A stretch of DNA of 64,000 nt from Terricaulis sp. (GTDB taxonomy: Bacteria; Pseudomonadota; Alphaproteobacteria; Caulobacterales; Aquidulcibacteraceae): the NCBI GenBank assembly GCA_024707365.1, contig JANPZV010000002.1, forward strand, positions 1 through 64,000, written 5' to 3'. The position numbers and the translations under genes were made by a program. This document shows positions 34,506-45,146 of this stretch, piece by piece. Under the pieces are notes generated by a model, which saw nothing but the letters and a program-made list of their open reading frames with translations, was not told the origin of the DNA and did no database searches. Position 1 is the stretch's first letter, and each line of letters starts with the position of its first letter.

Positions 34506-35282
34506 ATGCTTTTGGCCATCGACGTTGGCAACACCAACACCAAATTCGCCGTCTATGACGGCAAGACCTGGCGCGCCCAATGGCGCGCGGCGACGTACTC
34601 GACGCGCACGGCCGATGAATATGCGCCTTGGCTGGCGCAGGTGATGGCGCTTTCAGGGCTTACCTTCTCGGATGTGAAGGCGTGCATCATCTCCACCGTT
34701 GTGCCGCAGGCGCTATTTAATCTGCGCAACCTCTCGCGCCGCTATGTGGGCGCTGAGCCCTTGGTGATCGGCGAGCCGGGCGTGGAGCTTGGCATCGAGG
34801 TGCGGATCGACAAACCAAGCGAAGCGGGCGCGGACCGGCTGGTGAACGCGGTGGGCGCCTTCGTGGACCATGGCGGGCCGGCGATCGTGATCGATAGCGG
34901 CACGGCGACGACGTTCGACATCGTGGCGGCCGATGGGGCGTTTGAGGGCGGCATCATCTTGCCGGGCATCAACCTCTCGCTGCAGGCGCTGCACGATGCG
35001 GCGGCGCGGCTGCCGCGCGTGGAAATCCGCGATCCGGGCAAGGTGATCGGCAAGGACACAATCTCGGCCATGCAATCTGGCATTTATCTCGGCTCGATCG
35101 AGATGATCGGCGGGCTGATCCGCCGCATCAAGCAAGAGTATGGCGCGCCGATGAAAACCATCGCCACCGGCGGGGTGGCTTCGCTGTATGAAGGCGCCTT
35201 TCCGGGCATTGATGTGTTCGATCAGGAACTCACATCGCGCGGACTGTTGGAAATTTTTAGACGGAATGGCGGCGTCATTTGA
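34506..35282 (+). CDS. coaX: Type III pantothenate kinase
   Basis: CoaX phosphorylates pantothenate, the first step of CoA synthesis. The 258-residue protein has the ASKHA-fold phosphate motifs [17 protein letters not shown] at residues 3-19, [11 protein letters not shown] with the catalytic Asp, and [17 protein letters not shown], plus [15 protein letters not shown] and [10 protein letters not shown]. Type III enzymes need a monovalent cation and are not feedback-inhibited by CoA. The ATG at 34506 lies five bases after birA; the stop overlaps the rnj start as TTGA. Intact. Confidence 0.95.
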   Translation: MLLAIDVGNTNTKFAVYDGKTWRAQWRAATYSTRTADEYAPWLAQVMALSGLTFSDVKACIISTVVPQALFNLRNLSRRYVGAEPLVIGEPGVELGIEVRIDKPSEAGADRLVNAVGAFVDHGGPAIVIDSGTATTFDIVAADGAFEGGIILPGINLSLQALHDAAARLPRVEIRDPGKVIGKDTISAMQSGIYLGSIEMIGGLIRRIKQEYGAPMKTIATGGVASLYEGAFPGIDVFDQELTSRGLLEIFRRNGGVI

Positions 35283-36962
35283 GTAAGGCCAAATCTGCGG
35301 ACGAGCTTGTTTTTTTGCCGCTTGGCGGCTCGGGCGAGATCGGCATGAACCTCAACGCCTATGGCTTTGGCCCGGCGGAGGATCGGCAATGGATTATCGT
35401 CGATATCGGCGTCACCTTCGGGCGCGAGGATACGACGCCGGGCGTTGATCTCATTCTGCCCGATCCAGAATATCTGGTGGGCGAGAAGGACAATATTCTC
35501 GGCATCGTGCTGACGCACGCGCATGAAGATCATATCGGGGCGCTGGGCTGGCTGTGGCCGAAGCTGAAGGCGCCGGTTTACGCAACGCCGTTCACGGCGG
35601 CTTTGGTGCGTGACAAGCTGAAGGAACGCGGCCTGCTGGATAAAGTGCCGCTCACGGAAATTCCGCTGAAGGGGCATTTAAAGCTCGGGCCGTTTGAGAT
35701 CGATTTTGTGACGCTCACGCACTCGATCCCGGAGCCGAACGGGCTCGCCATCCGCACCCCGCTTGGCCTTGTGTGGCACACTGGCGACTGGAAAATCGAT
35801 CCCGACCCGCTGATTGGCGAGACCACCGATGAAGCCAAATTGCGCGCCATGGCCGATGAGGGCGTGCTGGCGATGGTGTGCGATTCCACCAACGTGTTCG
35901 TGGAGGGCGAGGCGGGCTCGGAAGCGGATGTGCGCGATAAGCTTACTGGAGGTGATCGCCGGCTGCAAAGGCCGCGTGGCGGTGACGGCGTTCGCCTCCA
36001 ACGTCGCGCGCGTGCAGACGACGCTGGAAGCGGCGCGCGCCTGCGGGCGCACGCCTTGCCTTGTGGGCCGCTCGATGCATCGCATCTACGCGGCGGCGCA
36101 GAGCGTGGGCATTTTGAAGGACATGCCCTACATCGCCGAGGAAGAGGAAGCGGCGCGCCTGCCGGCGAATAAGGTGCTTTATCTCTGCACCGGCAGCCAA
36201 GGCGAAGCGCGCGCGGCGCTGTCACGCATCGCGCGCGGGGATCATCGGCACGTTTCGCTGCGCCAAGGCGATACGGTGATTTTCTCCTCGCGGGTTATCC
36301 CGGGCAACGAAACCTCGATCCATGCGCTCTACAATGCGTTCACCGAAAAGGGCGTTGAGCTGATTACGGCGGACGATCATTTCGTGCATGTTTCCGGCCA
36401 TCCGGCGCGCGATGAGCTCAAGCAGATGTATTCCTGGGCGCGGCCGCAGATCGCTGTGCCGGTGCACGGCGAGCGGCGGCATATTCTCGAGCACGTCGAA
36501 CTCGCCAAATCGCTGCAAGCGCCTTACGCGATCGCGCCCAGCAATGGCGATCTTATTCGGCTGGCGCCGGGCGAGCCCAAAGTGATCGATGAGGTGCCGG
36601 CGGGGCGCATTTTCGTGGACGGCTCGGTGATGATCGAGGCCGAAGATAACGCGCTCAAGGATCGCCGCCGCCTCGGGGCGGAGGGCGCGGTCAACATCGC
36701 GCTGGCGATCAACGCCAAGCACGCCATCGTTTCTGGGCCGAACGCGACGGTGCGCGGGCTTTCCATGGGCGACGAGGAAGAGTTTGATCTTGCGGTCGAT
36801 GAGCTTGAGGATGTGGCCGAGGCCGCGTTCGGGCGCTTGGCGCATAGCGACCGCGAGGATGACGAATTGGTCGAAACCACGTTGATGCGGGCGGTGCGCA
36901 AGGCGGCCGACCGGCTCTGGGGCAAGCGGCCGCTGGTGGATGTGACGGTGTTGAGGATTTGA
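35279..36962 (+). CDS. rnj: Ribonuclease J (frameshift)
   Basis: RNase J is a metallo-beta-lactamase/beta-CASP exo- and endoribonuclease that processes rRNA and decays mRNA in many alphaproteobacteria. [14 protein letters not shown] carries the zinc-binding HxHxDH, with further motifs [33 protein letters not shown] and [16 protein letters not shown]. One extra base at 35943-35946 breaks [20 protein letters not shown]; corrected length is about 560 residues. The start is a TTG at 35279 overlapping the coaX stop, which gives the expected N-terminus [16 protein letters not shown]. Confidence 0.93.
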
Positions 36963-36966
36963 GCCG

Positions 36967-37392
36967 ATGATCGGACGATTGAACCATGTGGGCGTGGCCG
37001 TGCCCGATATCGACGCCGCCAAGCAAACCTATCGCGATCTCTACGGCGTGGCCGAAAGCGAGATCACGGAAACGAAGGAATTGGCGGCGCAGGGGGTGAA
37101 ATTCGCGTTCGTGAATGTCGCCAACAGCCAGATCGAATTGATCGAGCCGCTGGGCGAGAACTCGCCGATCCGCAAATTTCTGGAAAAGAACCCGGCCGGC
37201 GGGCAGCATCATGTCTGCTTCGAGGTGGCCGATATTTACGCCGCGCGCGATGAAATGGTGAAGCGCGGCGCCATTGTGCTGAACGAGCCGCGCATCGGCG
37301 CGCACGGCACCCCGATCATTTTCGTCCACCCCAAAAACTCCAACGGCGTGCTGATTGAGCTGATGGAGACCCCGAAGGGCGATCACCAATGA
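36967..37392 (+). CDS. mce: Methylmalonyl-CoA epimerase
   Basis: Interconverts R- and S-methylmalonyl-CoA in propionate metabolism. The 141-residue vicinal-oxygen-chelate protein shows LNHVGVAVPDIDAAKQTY (metal His), VNVANSQIELIEPLGENSPI and QHHVCFEVADI with the second metal His, then GAHGTPIIFVHPKNSNGVLIELME with the Glu ligand. It starts four bases after rnj and its stop overlaps the DUF1467 gene as ATGA. The order rnj, mce, DUF1467, proS is conserved in alphaproteobacteria. Intact. Confidence 0.94.
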   Translation: MIGRLNHVGVAVPDIDAAKQTYRDLYGVAESEITETKELAAQGVKFAFVNVANSQIELIEPLGENSPIRKFLEKNPAGGQHHVCFEVADIYAARDEMVKRGAIVLNEPRIGAHGTPIIFVHPKNSNGVLIELMETPKGDHQ

Positions 37393-37634
37393 GCTTGTTC
37401 CTTGGCGTAGCCATCTATGTGATCCTTTGGTGGCTTTCCTTCTTCGTGATGCTGCCGCTGGGGGCGCAGAGCCCGTATGAGGGCGATGAAGCCACCGTGC
37501 CGGGGGTCGAGCGCGGGGCCCCCAAGGTCGCCAATCTGGGCCGGAAGGCGCTTTGGGCGGCGGGGATCGCGGCGGTTTTGTGGCTGTTCGTGGCCTGGGG
37601 CGTCTCGGTCGATCTCATTGGCATGCGCCGGTAA
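37389..37634 (+). CDS. DUF1467 family membrane protein
   Basis: The 81-residue product has two transmembrane segments (about residues 3-24 and 54-72) and the family core ILWWLSFFVMLPLGAQSPYEGDE with the charged loop after helix 1, ending GVSVDLIGMRR. DUF1467 proteins are alphaproteobacterial, of unknown function, and are typically encoded between mce and proS, as here. The ATG at 37389 overlaps the mce stop. A 71-base gap without recognisable signals separates it from proS. Intact. Confidence 0.88.
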   Translation: MSLFLGVAIYVILWWLSFFVMLPLGAQSPYEGDEATVPGVERGAPKVANLGRKALWAAGIAAVLWLFVAWGVSVDLIGMRR

Positions 37635-37705
37635 CGGCGCGTTGGCAAAGCGGGCGGGGCGGTCTATCCAGGCGCTCCACGATTTGAAGGATAAGAAGCC
37701 CGCCC

Positions 37706-39238
37706 ATGCATGCGCTTAAGATCACGCGCGCGGAAGATTTTCCCGAATGGTACCAAGCTATCGTGCGCGAGGCCGATATGGCCGAGCTTTCGCCCACGCG
37801 CGGCTGCATGATTATCAAGCCGTGGGGCTATGGAATCTGGGAGCGCATCCAGGCCGAGCTTGACCGCCGCATCAAGGAAAGCGGCCACGACAATTATTAT
37901 TTCCCGCTGCTGATCCCAATGGGCTTCATCGCCAAGGAAGCCGATCACGTGGAGGGCTTCGCCAAGGAGATGGCGGTTGTCACCCATCATCGGCTGAAGG
38001 CCGTCGATGGCGTGCTCAAGCCTGACCCGGAAGCGGAGCTGGCCGAGCCATTTATCATCCGGCCGACGTCCGAGACGATTATCGGCGATGCGTTCAGCCG
38101 CTGGGTGAAATCTTATCGCGATCTGCCGCTGAAGCTGAACCAATGGGCCAATGTGATGCGCTGGGAGATGCGCACCCGCATGTTCCTGCGCACCGCGGAG
38201 TTTCTCTGGCAGGAGGGGCACACCGCGCACGTCGATGAAGCGGACGCGATGGATGAAACCATGCTCGCGCTCGAAATCTATCGCAGCTTCTCGGAGGATT
38301 ATCTCGCCATGCCGGTTGTTGCCGGTGAGAAGCCCGAGAACGAGCGCTTTCCCGGCGCGGAGAAAACCTTCTCGATCGAAGCGATGATGCAGGATGGCAA
38401 GGCGCTGCAGGCCGGCACCTCGCATTATCTCGGCACGCATTTTTCCGAAGCGCAGAATATTCGCTATCAGGATAAAGAAGGCGGCCAAACGCTGGCGCAC
38501 ACCACCTCCTGGGGCGTTTCCACGCGCCTCATTGGCGGGGTGATCATGACGCATGGCGATGATGACGGCCTGCGCACCCCGCCCGCGATCGCGCCGCGCC
38601 AGATCGTGATTGTGCCGATGCTGCGCGGCAAGCCCGAGGATGAGGCGCTGAAAGACTATTGTGCGGCGCTGGCGCAGGAGCTTGGCGCGTTGACCGCGTT
38701 CGGCGAGCGCGTGCGCGCGTTCGTCGATACGAAGGACGCAAAGCCGGCTGATAAGCGCTGGGATTGGGTGCGGCGCGGGGCGCCCATCATCTGTGAAATC
38801 GGCCCGCGCGATGCGGCCGGCGGGCAGGTGAGCTTCATCAAACGCATCGCGCTTCGTGAAGGCGAGAAGATCAAAACGCATACGCTGGCGCGCGCGGATT
38901 TTGTCGCGGCGGTTCAGGGGCTGCTCGATGAAACCCAGAGCGCGCTCTATGCCGAAGCGAAGGCGCGGCTGGAGGCAAATATCAGCGGCGAATTTAATAC
39001 GTTCGCCGATCTCGAAGCGTATTTCGGCGCGGATGAGGATGGCGGCGGCTTCAAGGGCTGGGCGCGGGTGAGTTGGAGCAGGCCAACGGGCGCGGCGCTG
39101 GATAAAGTGGTGGAGCGGCTCAAGGCGCTCAAACTCACCATCCGCAACGCGCCGCTGGGCCAGCCCGCGAACTACAAGCCTTGCATCTTTACCGGCGCCG
39201 CCGGCGTCGAAGAAATCCTGATCGCGCGGGCCTACTAA
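37706..39238 (+). CDS. proS: Prolyl-tRNA synthetase, archaeal/eukaryotic (type 3) form
   Basis: ProRS charges tRNA-Pro. The N-terminus EDFPEWYQAIVREADMAEL and RGCMIIKPWGYGIWERIQAEL belong to the archaeal/eukaryote-like form, not to the form beginning MRLSRYFLPTLKE that is usual in alphaproteobacteria. Class II motifs are FIIRPTSETIIGDAFSRW (motif 2 region), RWEMRTRMFLRTAEFLWQEG and TTSWGVSTRLIGGVIMTHGD (motif 3). The protein lacks a YbaK-like editing insertion and ends in ILIARAY, the C-terminal Tyr being typical of type 3. It occupies the conserved DUF1467-proS-lolC position. Length 510 residues; intact. Confidence 0.93.
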   Translation: MHALKITRAEDFPEWYQAIVREADMAELSPTRGCMIIKPWGYGIWERIQAELDRRIKESGHDNYYFPLLIPMGFIAKEADHVEGFAKEMAVVTHHRLKAVDGVLKPDPEAELAEPFIIRPTSETIIGDAFSRWVKSYRDLPLKLNQWANVMRWEMRTRMFLRTAEFLWQEGHTAHVDEADAMDETMLALEIYRSFSEDYLAMPVVAGEKPENERFPGAEKTFSIEAMMQDGKALQAGTSHYLGTHFSEAQNIRYQDKEGGQTLAHTTSWGVSTRLIGGVIMTHGDDDGLRTPPAIAPRQIVIVPMLRGKPEDEALKDYCAALAQELGALTAFGERVRAFVDTKDAKPADKRWDWVRRGAPIICEIGPRDAAGGQVSFIKRIALREGEKIKTHTLARADFVAAVQGLLDETQSALYAEAKARLEANISGEFNTFADLEAYFGADEDGGGFKGWARVSWSRPTGAALDKVVERLKALKLTIRNAPLGQPANYKPCIFTGAAGVEEILIARAY

Positions 39239-39240
39239 GC

Positions 39241-39574
39241 ATGTTGTTGGTGATTGTCCTCCTCGCGCCAATTTTTGCTCCTCGATACTGGATTATTCCT
39301 TGCGTTGCTCTCGGGCTTTTCGGTTTCAATCTTTACGTCGCTGTCGGCAATCAGATGTCTGCAGTGGAGATAGCCGGCGGTTCCTACGATTTTGGATCGG
39401 CTTTGTTTGCGTCTCTTCCAATTTGGCAACTCGTCGTCATGACAGTGCTGTACTTTGGAAAGAAGCTTATCCTCCAGTTGGTCGCACGTCCCGTTGTTCG
39501 CCGGCCTGAAGCGAGTGAGGCGCCAAATTCAACGCCGCCGCTCCTCAGTCCAAGCGGAGACAGCCGGAAACTAG
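39241..39574 (+). CDS. Compositionally foreign membrane segment in front of lolC
   Basis: Starting at the ATG two bases after proS, about 100 residues read MLLVIVLLAPIFAP, then IIPCVALGLFGFNLYVAVG and IWQLVVMTVLYFGKKLILQL, giving three hydrophobic helices and a polar Pro/Ser-rich tail. No stop separates it from lolC in the sequenced frame; a TAG at 39572-39574 in another frame would end it after one indel. By eye its GC content is near 52 percent, against about 67 percent around it, so it looks acquired. I do not recognise the family. Whether it is a separate gene, or a real N-terminal extension of LolC, is open. Confidence 0.5.
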
Positions 39575-39579
39575 ACACT

Positions 39580-40840
39580 GTTCGAGCGGCGCCCTTTGGC
39601 CTGTTTGAGCGCATGCTCGCCGGCCGCTATCTGCGCGCCAAGCGCCAGCATGGCGGTGTGGCGCTGATCTCCGTCATTTCCGTTGTCGCCATTGCGCTGG
39701 CGGTGATGGCGCTGGTGATCACCATGTCCGTCATGAACGGGTTTCGCGAGACGCTGCTCTCGCGCATCCTGGGTGTGAACGGGCATGTGTTTATCGATAC
39801 GCGCGGCATGCCCAATGCCGAGGTTGAGCGCTTGCGCGCGCTCGCGCTGGAAACGCCCGGCGCGCTTTCGGCCACGGCGATCATCACCGCCCAAGCGCTC
39901 GCCACCTCCGATCTCAACGCTGCGGGCGTCGCGGTGCGCGGCATCGCCCGCGCGGATCTTGAGCGGCTGACGCTCATTATGGAGAACACATCGCCCGGCG
40001 CGCTCGCGGATTTTGAGGGCGTTGAGGCGCCGACAATCCTGGTGGGAGATCGGCTAGCGGCAAGCCTTGGCGTGCGCGAGGGGATGGCGATTTCGATCAT
40101 CTCGCCGCAGGCCGCCTCCACGCCGTTTGGGCTGGCGCCGCGGCGCAAGCCGTTTTTGATCGGCGGCCTCTTCGGGGTGGGCATGGTCGAGTTTGACTCG
40201 CTGTTCGTCTACATGCCGATCGAGCAGGCGCGGATTTTGTTCAATCGTGGCGAAGGCTCCGACGAAATCGAAATCCGGATCCAACATCCAGATCGCACGC
40301 ACGCGTTCATGATGGATCTGCGCTCGCGCATTGGGCCGAACGCTTACGTGATCGATTGGCAAGTCAAGAGCCAAGGGCTGGCGGATGCGCTCGTGGTGGA
40401 GCGCAATGTGATGCGGCTTATCCTGATGATCCTTGTGGCGATCGCGGCGCTGAATATCGTCACCGGGCTCATCATGCTGGTGAAGAATAAGAGCCGGGAT
40501 ATCGCCATCTTACGCACGATGGGGGCCACGCGCGGGGCGGTGCAGCGTGTGTTTTTCATGGCGAGCGCCAGCTTGGGCGTGATCGGGCTTGATCGGGCTC
40601 GTGCTCGGCGTCGGCTTCTGCATCTTCATTCAGCCGATCCAGGACTTTATTTCAAACGTGGTGGGCTTCGATATTTTCCCGGCGACGGTCTATTCGCTCA
40701 GCTCACTGCCGGCGAAAGTGGAGTGGGGCGAGGTGGCGCTGGTGTCGTTCTTCACCGTGCTGGTGACGTTCGCTTCAACGCTTGTTACGGCATGGTGGGC
40801 CGCGCGGCTCGATCCGGTGGAGGCGCTGCGCTATGAATGA
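39580..40840 (+). CDS. lolC: Lipoprotein-releasing ABC transporter permease LolC/LolE (frameshift)
   Basis: LolC/E extracts lipoproteins from the inner membrane for transport to the outer membrane. The family start APFGLFERMLAGRYLRAKR is followed by helix 1 and VMNGFRETLLSRILGVNGHVF, a large periplasmic domain, and helices with MLVKNKSRDIAILRTMGATRG. At about 40587-40591 one extra (or two missing) bases break GVIG-LIGLVLGVGFCIFIQP; the frame then runs to [10 protein letters not shown] and the stop at 40838-40840. A true start codon before APFGLF is not evident: the frame is open from the foreign segment upstream. The stop overlaps lolD by eight bases. Confidence 0.88.
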
Positions 40841-41540
40841 GCTTGCTGCGCCCGTCCTGCGCGTTCGCGGGCTCTCGCGCCGTTACGTCTCCGGCGAGAG
40901 CGAACTTGTCGTACTCGACGAGCTGGAACTCGACATCGCCAGCGGCCAGGTTGTTGGCCTGATAGGCCCTTCCGGCTCGGGCAAATCTTCGCTGCTGCAT
41001 GCGGCGGGCTTGCTGGAGAAACCTTCGAGCGGAAAAGTGGAGATTGCCGGGGCGGACGCATGGGCGCTGTCGGATGAAAAGCGCACTGAAATCCGGCGCA
41101 ATAGCATCGGCTTTGTCTATCAATTCCACCACCTGCTGGCGGAATTCAACGCGCTCTACAACGTGGCGCTGCCGGCGCTGATCGCAGGGCGGCCGCGCAA
41201 GGAGGCGCTGGCCGAAGCCGAGCGCTTGCTCGATATCATGGGGCTGGCGCAGCGCATGCATCACCAGCCGGCGCAGCTCTCCGGCGGGGAGCAGCAGCGC
41301 GTCGCCATCGCGCGGGCGATGGTGAACAAGCCGGTGCTGATCCTGGCCGATGAGCCCACGGGCAACCTTGATCCAGATACCTCCACGCACGTGTTCGCCG
41401 CGCTTTCGGAGCTTGTGCGCACGCAAGGCGCGGCGGCGCTGATCGCCACGCACAATCACGATCTGGCGCGCTACATGGATCGCGTCGTGGCGCTTGATCA
41501 CGGCAAACTGGTGGAAAAGCCAGGCGCCCGCGGGCGCTGA
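40833..41540 (+). CDS. lolD: Lipoprotein-releasing ABC transporter ATPase
   Basis: LolD powers the LolCDE complex. The 235-residue ATPase has Walker [21 protein letters not shown], the Q-loop in [20 protein letters not shown], signature [15 protein letters not shown], Walker [18 protein letters not shown] and the switch His in [15 protein letters not shown]. The ATG at 40833 overlaps the lolC stop. A dnaE promoter overlaps its last codons. Intact. Confidence 0.95.
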   Translation: MNELAAPVLRVRGLSRRYVSGESELVVLDELELDIASGQVVGLIGPSGSGKSSLLHAAGLLEKPSSGKVEIAGADAWALSDEKRTEIRRNSIGFVYQFHHLLAEFNALYNVALPALIAGRPRKEALAEAERLLDIMGLAQRMHHQPAQLSGGEQQRVAIARAMVNKPVLILADEPTGNLDPDTSTHVFAALSELVRTQGAAALIATHNHDLARYMDRVVALDHGKLVEKPGARGR

Positions 41541-41564
41541 CGAATCAGCGGCTGCGCCTATATT
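41537..41564 (+). promoter_or_regulatory. dnaE promoter, probably producing a leaderless mRNA
   Basis: CTGACG at 41537-41542, a 16-base spacer and TATATT at 41559-41564 match a sigma-70 promoter well. The dnaE ATG begins only seven bases after the -10 element, which is where transcription should start, and no Shine-Dalgarno of usual spacing exists. The mRNA would then begin at or near the A of ATG. Confidence 0.6.
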
Positions 41565-41570
41565 GGGGCC

Positions 41571-44500
41571 ATGGCAGCCCCGTTCATCCACCTTCGCGCC
41601 CGCTCCGCCTATTCGCTGCTGCAAAGCGCGCTGCAGGTGAAGGCGCTGACCAAGCTGGCGGCCAAGCACGGCATGCCGGCGCTGGGGCTGACGGACGCGA
41701 ACAACCTCTTTGGGGCGCTCGAATATTCAGAGGCGGCGGTGGACGCGGGCGTGCAGCCGATCATCGGCTGCGCGCTCGATGTGCGCGGCGAAGCGGGGGA
41801 GCGCGGCGTGCTGGCGCTGCTGGCGCAGAATGAAGCCGGCTACGCCAACCTCATGCAGCTTTCGAGCGCCGCTTATGTGGAAACCGTCGGACAGGCGGAG
41901 CCGCACGTAACGCTGGCGCGCGTGCTTGCGCACGCTGAGGGGCTGATTGCACTGACAGGCGCCGGCGATGGGCCGCTCGCCGCGATGCTGGAGGCAGGCC
42001 ACGGCGCAGAGGCGGAGGCGATGCTCAACACGCTGGCCGCCGCGTTCCCGAACCGGCTTTATGTGGAGTTGCAGCGCCACGGCGCCCGCATCGAGGCCGA
42101 GACAGAGGGCGCGCTGGTTGATCTCGCCTACAAGCTTGGCCTGCCGCTTGTGGCCACAAACGACATCCGCTTCGAGGCCGCGAAGGATCACGCCGCGCAC
42201 GATGCGCTGCTGTGCATCGCGGCGGGCTCCTATCTCGGCGAGGAGGATCGCCCGCGTGTGAGCGCGGAGCACTATTTCAAAACCGCCGAGGAAATGGCGC
42301 AGCGTTTTGCTGATCTGCCGGAAGCGATCGCCAATACGGTCGAGATCGCGCGGCGCTGCGCCGTGCGCGTGCAGAAGCGCGCGCCGATTCTGCCGCGTTT
42401 CGGCACCAAGGCAGGGCGCGATGAGCCGGCGGAGCTGCGCGCGCAAGCGGAGGCGGGGCTCAAGGCGCGGCTGAAGGCGCTGGGTGATCAGCGTGCGGCG
42501 CCGGTTGAAGAGTACGAAAAGCGGCTCGATTATGAGCTCGGGATCATCACGCAGATGAAATTCCCCGGCTACTTCCTGATCGTGTCGGACTTTATCAAAT
42601 GGGCCAAGGCGCAAGCCATTCCGGTGGGGCCGGGGCGCGGCTCTGGCGCGGGTTCGTGCGTGGCGTGGGCGCTGACAATCACCGACCTTGATCCGTTGCG
42701 CTTTGGCTTGCTGTTTGAGCGCTTCCTCAATCCCGAGCGGGTTTCGATGCCGGATTTCGACATCGATTTTTGCCAAGAGCGGCGCGGCGAGGTGATCGAA
42801 TACGTCAAGCAAAAGTATGGCGCAGATCGGGTGGCGCAGATCATCACCTTCGGTACGCTGCAGGCGCGCGCCGTGGTGCGCGATGTGGGCCGGGTGATGC
42901 AATTGCCGTTCGGCCAGGTGGACAAGCTCGCCAAGCTTATTCCGGCAAACCCGGCCAACCCTGTGACGCTTGCCCAGGCGATGGAGCTTGAGCCGAAGCT
43001 CGCCGAAGAGCGGCGCAACGTGCCCGAGGTGCGTGAGCTGATCGATACGGCGCTGCAGCTTGAGGGGCTTTATCGCAACGCCTCCACGCACGCGGCGGGC
43101 GTTGTGATCGGCGATCGCCCGCTCACGGAGCTTGTGCCGCTTTATCAAGATCCGCGCTCTGATCTGCCAGCCACGCAATTCAACATGAAATGGGTTGAAC
43201 CGGCCGGCTTGGTGAAATTCGATTTTCTCGGCCTCAAGACGCTGACGGTGATCGATCGTGCGGTGAAATTCATCCGCGCGCGCGGCGAGGAGATCGATCT
43301 CGAAAACACCGCGTATGATGATGCCAAAACCTACGAATTGCTCCAATCGGGCCTCACCTTCGGGGTGTTCCAATTGGAAGGCCAGGGCATGCGCGATACG
43401 CTGCGCAAGGTGAAGCCGACATGCCTTGAGGACGTGATCGCGCTGATCTCGCTTTATCGCCCTGGCCCGATGAAAAACATCGATCACTTCGCGCAGGTGA
43501 AGGATGGGCAAGAGCGGCTCAAAAAAGCGCGCGAGGCCGGCGAGAGCGAAAGTGAGCTGCGCTGGATTGAGGACGATATCGTCAAGCCCGATTATCTACA
43601 CCCATCGCTTAAGCCGATCCTGGAAGAGACGTATGGCGTCATCGTCTACCAGGAACAGGTGATGCAGATCGCGCAGGTGCTTTCGGGCTATTCGCTCGGC
43701 GAAGCCGATCTTTGCGCCGCGCCATGGGTAAGAAAAAGCCCGAAGAAATGGCCGCGCAGAAAACGCGTTTTGTCTCCGGCGCGGTTGAGCGTGAGGTGAG
43801 CGAGGAGCGGGCGTCTTATATTTTCGATCTCGTGGAAGAGTTCGCGGGCTACGGCTTTAACAAATCCCACGCCGCCGCCTACGCCGTGGTCGCGTATCAA
43901 ACCGCGTATCTTAAGGCGCATTTCCCAGTGGATTTCCTCGCCGCCTCGATGAGCCTGGATATTTCCAATTCTGAAAAATTGGCGAGTTTCCATCAGGACG
44001 CGCGGCGCACCGGCGTTACTGTGCTGGCGCCGGACATCAACGCGTCCGAGCCCGATTTCAATGTCGAGAAAACCGAGGACGGCTTGGCCGTGCGCTACGC
44101 GCTTGGGGCTGTGCGCAATGTGGGGCTTACGGCGATGAGCAGCGTCGTGGCTGAGCGGCGCCGAGGCGGGGCGTTCAAGGCGCTTTATGATTTCGCGGAG
44201 CGGCTCGATCCGAAAGGCGGTGAACAAGCGTCAGCTGGAGAACCTTGCCAAGTCAGGCGCGTTCGATCCGCTTGAGGGCGATCGTGCGCGCGCGTTTGCG
44301 GCGGCCGAAACCATCGCCGCGTACGCCCAGCGCGTGGCGGAGGAGAAGGCGAGCGCGCAAACCAGCCTGTTCGGCGCCGAAGAACCCAGCGCGCGGCCCG
44401 CCTTCCCGAAAGCGCCAAGCTGGTCGAGCCAAGATATCTTGGATGCAGAGCGCGAAAGTGTCGGCTTCTACCTATCAGGCCACCCGCTCTCGCAATTCTT

Positions 44501-45056
44501 CGCCGAGACCGGCGAGCGCTACAAAACCTGTGCGGAAATTCTGGATGAAGGCGAAGGCCCGCCCGCAGTTTACGCCATGGCGGGCGTTCTGCGACGGATC
44601 AAATATCAACCGGCGAAAACCGGCGGCACCTTGGCGTTCGCCTCCTTCTCAGACCCCACAGGCGATTTTGAGCCGATCGTGATGCCGGAATTTGTCGCTG
44701 ACGCGCGCGATGTGCTGGAAGTGGGCAAGGCGTTCGTGCTGCGCGCGCGTGTGCGCTGGCGCGACGGCGATTTGAAGCTCTCGGCCGACCGCTTCGAGCC
44801 GCTGGAGGCGGCTGAAGCGCGTTCCGGCCAAGCCGATTTGCGCGTGATTGTGCGCGAGGGGCGCCGCTGGCGCTTTTGGCGCAGACATTGGACGCGCTGC
44901 CGCGGGCGATCCCCTGGCGAGGCGCGGATGTTGCGGCTTGTGCTGCAGCTCAAGGATGGGCGCGAGGTGGAACTCGATACCGGCCGCACCGTCGCCGCGG
45001 GGCCGGGCGCGCGCGCCGCACTCAAAGCCGCGCGTGGCGTTGAGCGCGTGATTTAG
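41571..45056 (+). CDS. dnaE: DNA polymerase III alpha subunit (four frameshifts)
   Basis: Replicative DNA polymerase. The PHP domain opens [20 protein letters not shown]. The polymerase core has [39 protein letters not shown] (catalytic aspartates) and [18 protein letters not shown] [19 protein letters not shown]; an OB domain lies near the C-terminus. Indels: one T missing at 43711-43713 ([17 protein letters not shown]), one G too many at 44216-44217 ([11 protein letters not shown]), one G missing at 44858-44861 and one C too many at 44911-44914, the last two enclosing 50 bases read out of frame (true: [21 protein letters not shown]). The corrected product is about 1161 residues, normal for DnaE1. 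Confidence 0.95.
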
Positions 45057-45146
45057 CGCAAACCGTCGAAACTTTCGGCTTTTCAGGGCGTAAGCCCTTG
45101 CCCTGGCGATGCCGGGCCGCTCAAGATGCGCGCAGATGGGGGAACC

